10,128 bases of DNA from JBDTMC01 sp039934475 (lineage in GTDB: Bacteria > Acidobacteriota > Terriglobia > Bryobacterales > Bryobacteraceae). The translations under genes and the position numbers were made by a program. This document shows, piece after piece, positions 6,708-10,128 of this stretch (positions within the stretch are counted from its first letter, which is position 1; the number at the start of each line of letters is the position of its first letter). The notes beneath the pieces are model-generated. The model was not told where the DNA came from. It ran no database searches and worked only from the letters and a program-made list of their open reading frames with translations. The stretch lies in the NCBI GenBank assembly GCA_039934475.1, contig JBDTMC010000285.1:1-10128 (forward strand). Reading direction: 5' to 3'.

Positions 6708-9118
6708 TGAAGATCCTTTACCGTCTTGGACTGACGATGTTGCTGGCGACCGCGGCATTCGCGGCGGATAGCTACAAGGGCGACCAGTGTGCCGATCCCA
6801 AGCTTACGGCCGAGCAACGCGCAGGCTGCAAGATCTGGTTTTATGCGACGGCTGGCAACGGGCGCTTTCACGCCTATGTGCTCCCACAGCGTTTACCGGT
6901 TCTGCTGGATTGGTATCGCGTGCTGAATTCGAAAGAGCGCAGCGACCGATTCAAGGCATGGGGCATCATCAACGACCCTGAATGCTGCGTGCCCGGATCG
7001 GTGAACTGTCCTAAGAAGAGCCTGTCGGAAACCTTCGGGATGGATTACTGCCCGGGCGACGACGATCTCTTGAAGTTCGTTGGGAAACAGGGTTACAAAG
7101 ACCCGGCGTGCGACTTCACGGATAGCCCTCCCGATCCGCGCGATCCGCACAAGGGTCAGCGCGATTCCAGTTGTGCGCTGGAATTCGGGACATCGACAGG
7201 CGCGCTGGGTATCCGTAAGTTCCCCAATCCGCGGTTCGATGCCGAGAAGTGGAGCAAGGTGAACAATGGCACCGATACCTGGAATGGATTTAACGCGCTG
7301 GTGAAGCCGGATCTGTTCCATTCGCGACTGCGCGACGCGTCCATTGAGCCGCCGTTCTATTTCGGAATGTCGTGCGGTGCCTGCCACATTGCGTTCGATC
7401 CTCTGAATCCGCCGAAAGATCCGGCAAATCCGAAATCGGAGAACATCCTCGGCGCCATCGGGAACCAGTACACCAATGTGACCGCGATTATGGCATCGGG
7501 CGAGGCCACTAACAGCCCGCTGTGGCGCATCTTCAACTACGTCCGTGCGGGAACGATCGATACGTCAGCCTTTCCGCATGACTTCACCGGCAACCCGGGA
7601 ACCCCGAACGCCCTGGCGAACCTGACGAAGCGGCCGACGTTCCCCGATGAGGACCTGGTGAAGTGGTGGAAGACCGACCACTGCGCCGCCGGAGCAGATC
7701 CCAACACCTGCTGGTGTGAGCCGGGCATGAACAACAAGTGTTGGGAGCGGAGGCAAAAGAAGGCCACAGATCCGATGGATCCTATGAGCCCGGTGATGCA
7801 TATCCTGAAGGGTGGCGAGGACAGCATCGGTGCGTTGGAAGCGATCCAGCGCGTGTACCTGAACATCGGTTCGTGTTCGGAGACCTGCTGGCTAAATCAC
7901 CTATCGAACTTCTTTGTGGCCGACCCGACGCAACGGAACTTCTTCCAGACTCCGTTCGACATCGGACAGTGCCGGCGGGACTGCCCGAACTTCCGCGCGG
8001 TGGAAGACCGGCTACCGGAGATCGCCTCGTTCCTGTTTGCGCAGAAGCCGTCGGATTTGTATGCGGCGCGAGGACTGAAGAGCAATGAGCAGTTGTCCGC
8101 GCAACTCGATGGCGAGTTCGGCGCCGGATCGGTGAAGCTGGGTCAGCAACTCTTTGCCGACAACTGTGCGCGGTGCCATTCCAGCCAAAAGCCCGATGCC
8201 ACCGGCAGCTTCAAAAACGTGGACTTTTTGAAGACCGATGCGAGTGGCGTGCGCGAGGACTTCCTAAGCAATGACGTGGCGCAAAAGGTGAGTGAGATCG
8301 GCACCAACCGTTCACGCGCACTACACTCCAACCACATGGAAGGGCATGTATGGGAACAGTACGGATCGAGCACACTGCGCAGCCGCTCGGCCGACCCCAA
8401 CATTCCCGACCCCTCCGATGGGGGGCGCGGCTATTACCGGAGCACGACGCTGCTGAGCGCGTGGGCCCATGCGCCGTTCTTGCACAACAACGCCATTGGA
8501 CCCGAGATCTGCGGCAAACCGCAGAACAAGGTGAACGACTTTTACGCGTCGCCGTACGTGGACGCGAACGATAAACCGCTTCCGAATCCCCCGGCGTGCT
8601 GGGCTTACGATCCCACCGTGGCGGGCCGCTTCAAGCTCTACAAGGCGTCGATGGATGAATTGCTGACGGTGCCTGAGAAGCGGCCGCGCAAGGTGACGCT
8701 CTTAAATGAGCCAATCATCATTGAGGCCGGACCGAAGGTCTGGCACCCCGTTTCAAGGAAGATGGTGGGGCTGCGGATTGTGATTCCCACGGGTACACCG
8801 CAGGCCATGGTGGGTAATCTTTTGTACAAGCAATTGCTGGATGACATGGTGCTGTCGCGGACGAACCCAACGGCACTGAAGGCCAAGTTGAAGGACGACC
8901 AGGCGGCCAGCGACGTGGCGGCCCTGCTGGCAGAGTTTCTGGATCTTAAGAACATAAGCGAGCCAATGAAAGTGATCGAGAACCCAAAATACAAGAAGCT
9001 GATCATGAAGTACTACATGACAAGCACCGACTTTTGGGAGAACTCGGGGCATCCGTTCGGTACGGGCCTGACAGACAAGGAGAAGAAGGCGCTGACGGCG
9101 TTTGTCGCGATGCTGTAA
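6707..9118 (+). CDS. Large cysteine-rich secreted diheme c-type cytochrome, RoxA-like (paralogue 3)
   Basis: An 803-residue protein with a cleavable-looking signal peptide (hydrophobic 8-18, small residues AFAA before D21), so it is probably periplasmic or exported rather than anchored. Heme c motifs are CGACH (C223, C226, H227) and CARCH (C487, C490, H491). The later RoxA-like signatures are present but altered: EIGTNRSR (530-537) and HAPFLHNNAIG (588-598, H593) in place of the RAPYxHNGSVP of the two preceding paralogues. Both ends are extended, and a C-terminal region of about 170 residues after the conserved part has no heme motif. Apart from the heme cysteines there are 18 more, often in close pairs (C93/C94, C335/C337, C390/C394, C422/C426); the even number fits disulfides in an oxidising compartment. 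A ribosome site GGAGGG lies six bases before the ATG. Likely a redox enzyme or electron-transfer partner of the two anchored cytochromes. The substrate is unknown. Confidence 0.83.
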   Translation: MKILYRLGLTMLLATAAFAADSYKGDQCADPKLTAEQRAGCKIWFYATAGNGRFHAYVLPQRLPVLLDWYRVLNSKERSDRFKAWGIINDPECCVPGSVNCPKKSLSETFGMDYCPGDDDLLKFVGKQGYKDPACDFTDSPPDPRDPHKGQRDSSCALEFGTSTGALGIRKFPNPRFDAEKWSKVNNGTDTWNGFNALVKPDLFHSRLRDASIEPPFYFGMSCGACHIAFDPLNPPKDPANPKSENILGAIGNQYTNVTAIMASGEATNSPLWRIFNYVRAGTIDTSAFPHDFTGNPGTPNALANLTKRPTFPDEDLVKWWKTDHCAAGADPNTCWCEPGMNNKCWERRQKKATDPMDPMSPVMHILKGGEDSIGALEAIQRVYLNIGSCSETCWLNHLSNFFVADPTQRNFFQTPFDIGQCRRDCPNFRAVEDRLPEIASFLFAQKPSDLYAARGLKSNEQLSAQLDGEFGAGSVKLGQQLFADNCARCHSSQKPDATGSFKNVDFLKTDASGVREDFLSNDVAQKVSEIGTNRSRALHSNHMEGHVWEQYGSSTLRSRSADPNIPDPSDGGRGYYRSTTLLSAWAHAPFLHNNAIGPEICGKPQNKVNDFYASPYVDANDKPLPNPPACWAYDPTVAGRFKLYKASMDELLTVPEKRPRKVTLLNEPIIIEAGPKVWHPVSRKMVGLRIVIPTGTPQAMVGNLLYKQLLDDMVLSRTNPTALKAKLKDDQAASDVAALLAEFLDLKNISEPMKVIENPKYKKLIMKYYMTSTDFWENSGHPFGTGLTDKEKKALTAFVAML

Positions 9119-9126
9119 GCGACGCC

Positions 9127-9133
9127 GAGGAGA
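9127..9133 (+). promoter_or_regulatory. Ribosome-binding site fixing the start of the anchored unknown protein
   Basis: GAGGAGA ends eight bases before ATG 9142. The frame is open back to an ATG at 9034, which would overlap the preceding gene by 85 bases and put a non-hydrophobic extension before the membrane anchor. The ATG at 9142 is therefore chosen. Confidence 0.6.
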
Positions 9134-9141
9134 ACAAAGCT

Positions 9142-10071
9142 ATGTCAAAACCCTCTCAAACAGCATCGTCCATCAAAGGCATCGGGAAGATCGGAATCCT
9201 GATCCTGTTGGTTGTAGTCAGCGTGGGCGGATTCTTTCTGGCGCGGTGGTGGACGGCCAAACCGCCAGGGATACCTTTCGCGCCATACGGCGAGGCATAT
9301 GCCACTAAGACCGACTTTGCGAAAGTAGATCACGACTTTCCCCTCTCTGCCGCGGACCGCATGAAACTGACGCCGAAGAATATCCAGCTCTACGACCAGG
9401 AACAGATCGACCAGATCTACGCACGGCTGACGGCAGGCCCGATTCCCGACGGCTCCCATGACGGCGGCTTGTGGTTTCCGAAGGGCGTTTCCGGTGAATT
9501 GCGTGTACGCGAAATCCTCGGCGGCGTTCCCGGGATGGTGGCCGCTATAGAGACGGAAAAACTGAAGCTTCTCGGGCGCGCTTTGTGGAAGGGTAAAGTC
9601 TTCTACAAAAAGGAACGGGTTCTAAGGAATCGAATCGATGACTTGGGTGTGTTCGCCGTCTTCCCGCAGTTCTTTCCAAAGCCGGAAGAAGAGGCGGAGG
9701 TGCGGAAGTTGATGACGAATGGTCACAAGGACAACCTCTACTTCCCCGCGAAGCTGTATTGCGGGCAGAGCCTCCTCGATAGCCGTAAGGAATCGGTAAT
9801 CATCGATTACGCGTTTACAGACGAGATCGAGGGGTACCACGCCGTTCCCGACCGGTTGGGCGGCCGCGAAGGCTTGCTGATTCGCGACGAAATTCGCATG
9901 ATCAGGCCCGGGTTCTATTTGGGCAGGGCGTATATGCTGGAGACGTTTCTCCTGAATTTCACCGTTTACAACGAAGAGGCCGCGAAGGCAGGCTCGGATG
10001 ATTTCCTCAAGACCGGTAAGTCGGCCACGGAGGACTGCTGGACAGGGCCGCAGTCTATGGCTGCGAATTAG
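9142..10071 (+). CDS. Membrane-anchored protein of unknown function, cytochrome-operon partner
   Basis: A 309-residue protein that I cannot assign to a named function. A basic N-terminus and one membrane helix (about 16-35) ending in RWW suggest an inner-membrane anchor with the remaining 270 residues outside. There is no heme motif and only two cysteines (C207, C299). Distinct blocks that look conserved rather than random are LGRALWKGKVF (144-154), RNRIDD (162-167), the strand-like VIIDYAF (219-225) and RDEIRMIRPGFYLGRAY (248-264). The last resembles the strand-turn of a lipocalin-like or DUF4334/GXWXG-type beta-barrel that could bind a hydrophobic ligand; this is inference from pattern only. 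It starts 23 bases after the third cytochrome gene, in the same operon, so it may be a substrate-binding, maturation or assembly partner of the cytochromes. Confidence 0.75.
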   Translation: MSKPSQTASSIKGIGKIGILILLVVVSVGGFFLARWWTAKPPGIPFAPYGEAYATKTDFAKVDHDFPLSAADRMKLTPKNIQLYDQEQIDQIYARLTAGPIPDGSHDGGLWFPKGVSGELRVREILGGVPGMVAAIETEKLKLLGRALWKGKVFYKKERVLRNRIDDLGVFAVFPQFFPKPEEEAEVRKLMTNGHKDNLYFPAKLYCGQSLLDSRKESVIIDYAFTDEIEGYHAVPDRLGGREGLLIRDEIRMIRPGFYLGRAYMLETFLLNFTVYNEEAAKAGSDDFLKTGKSATEDCWTGPQSMAAN

Positions 10072-10128
10072 TAGAGCGCTGCCGGCCGCCTTCTTACTGT
10101 TGACAGGCTGTCGGGCGACGGAGAAGAC
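10067..10128 (+). CDS. Start of a lipoprotein gene, cut by the window edge
   Basis: The frame through the last 50 bases reads RALPAAFLLLTGCRATEK: a basic residue, a hydrophobic core and a lipobox LTGC (Cys codon at 10109-10111). This is a typical signal for lipidation of an envelope lipoprotein. The 3' end is outside the window. There is no in-frame ATG, GTG or TTG nearby. The given start is an ATT at 10067 whose bases overlap the TAG of the preceding gene; a CTG at 10061 is an alternative. The start is therefore uncertain, but the frame is well supported by the signal peptide. Overlap with the preceding gene suggests that it belongs to the cytochrome operon. Its function is not visible. Confidence 0.5.
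   Translation, partial: MSRALPAAFLLLTGCRATEK

Noticed and set aside
3768..9118. Reading the three cytochromes as methylamine dehydrogenase maturation (MauG) or a classical CcpA peroxidase
   Set aside because: No mau structural genes are present. The proteins are longer than MauG/CcpA (usually about 300-400 residues), with wider spacing between the two CxxCH motifs. The broader RoxA-like assignment fits better, without claiming rubber oxygenase activity.
9034..9141. Upstream start for the anchored unknown protein
   Set aside because: It would overlap the third cytochrome gene by 85 bases and add a non-hydrophobic leader before the membrane helix. ATG 9142 has a good ribosome site.

Overview
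The window reads as a chromosomal segment of a Gram-negative, fairly GC-rich soil-type bacterium. RoxA-type diheme cytochromes, a lipoprotein signal peptide and strong Shine-Dalgarno sites point to a Gram-negative host, and the gene style suggests an acidobacterium or perhaps a myxobacterium. This placement is an inference, because no rRNA or other taxonomic marker is present. There are no tRNA or rRNA genes, insertion sequences or CRISPR arrays.

Left part (1-1421): the 3' part of a multi-spanning membrane protein of the conserved-TM-helix (MscS/CmpX-like) kind runs rightward. It converges on, and overlaps by 32 bp, a leftward HAD-family phosphatase with the hallmarks of mannosyl-3-phosphoglycerate phosphatase. 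A 70-bp divergent gap follows.

Middle (1492-3479): a NarL/LuxR-class two-component pair. The membrane sensor kinase (HisKA_3 type) and the response regulator overlap through ATGA. Next comes a 288-bp non-coding stretch with three consecutive inverted repeats and a perfect TATAAT -10 box.

Right part (3768-10128): a tightly packed operon, with gaps of -1 to 23 bp and a strong ribosome-binding site before each main gene. It encodes three paralogous diheme c-type cytochromes of the RoxA/MauG-like group (491, 483 and 803 aa), a membrane-anchored protein of unknown function (309 aa), and the start of a lipoprotein cut by the window edge. The first two cytochromes keep an N-terminal membrane anchor. 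The third has a cleavable-looking signal peptide and many extra cysteines. All products are predicted to be extracytoplasmic.

The best reading is an uncharacterised multi-cytochrome redox system on the outer side of the inner membrane, either an oxygenase/peroxidase or an electron-transfer module. The two-component pair just upstream is a plausible but unproven regulator. RoxA relatives include the rubber oxygenases, but the substrate here cannot be read from sequence.
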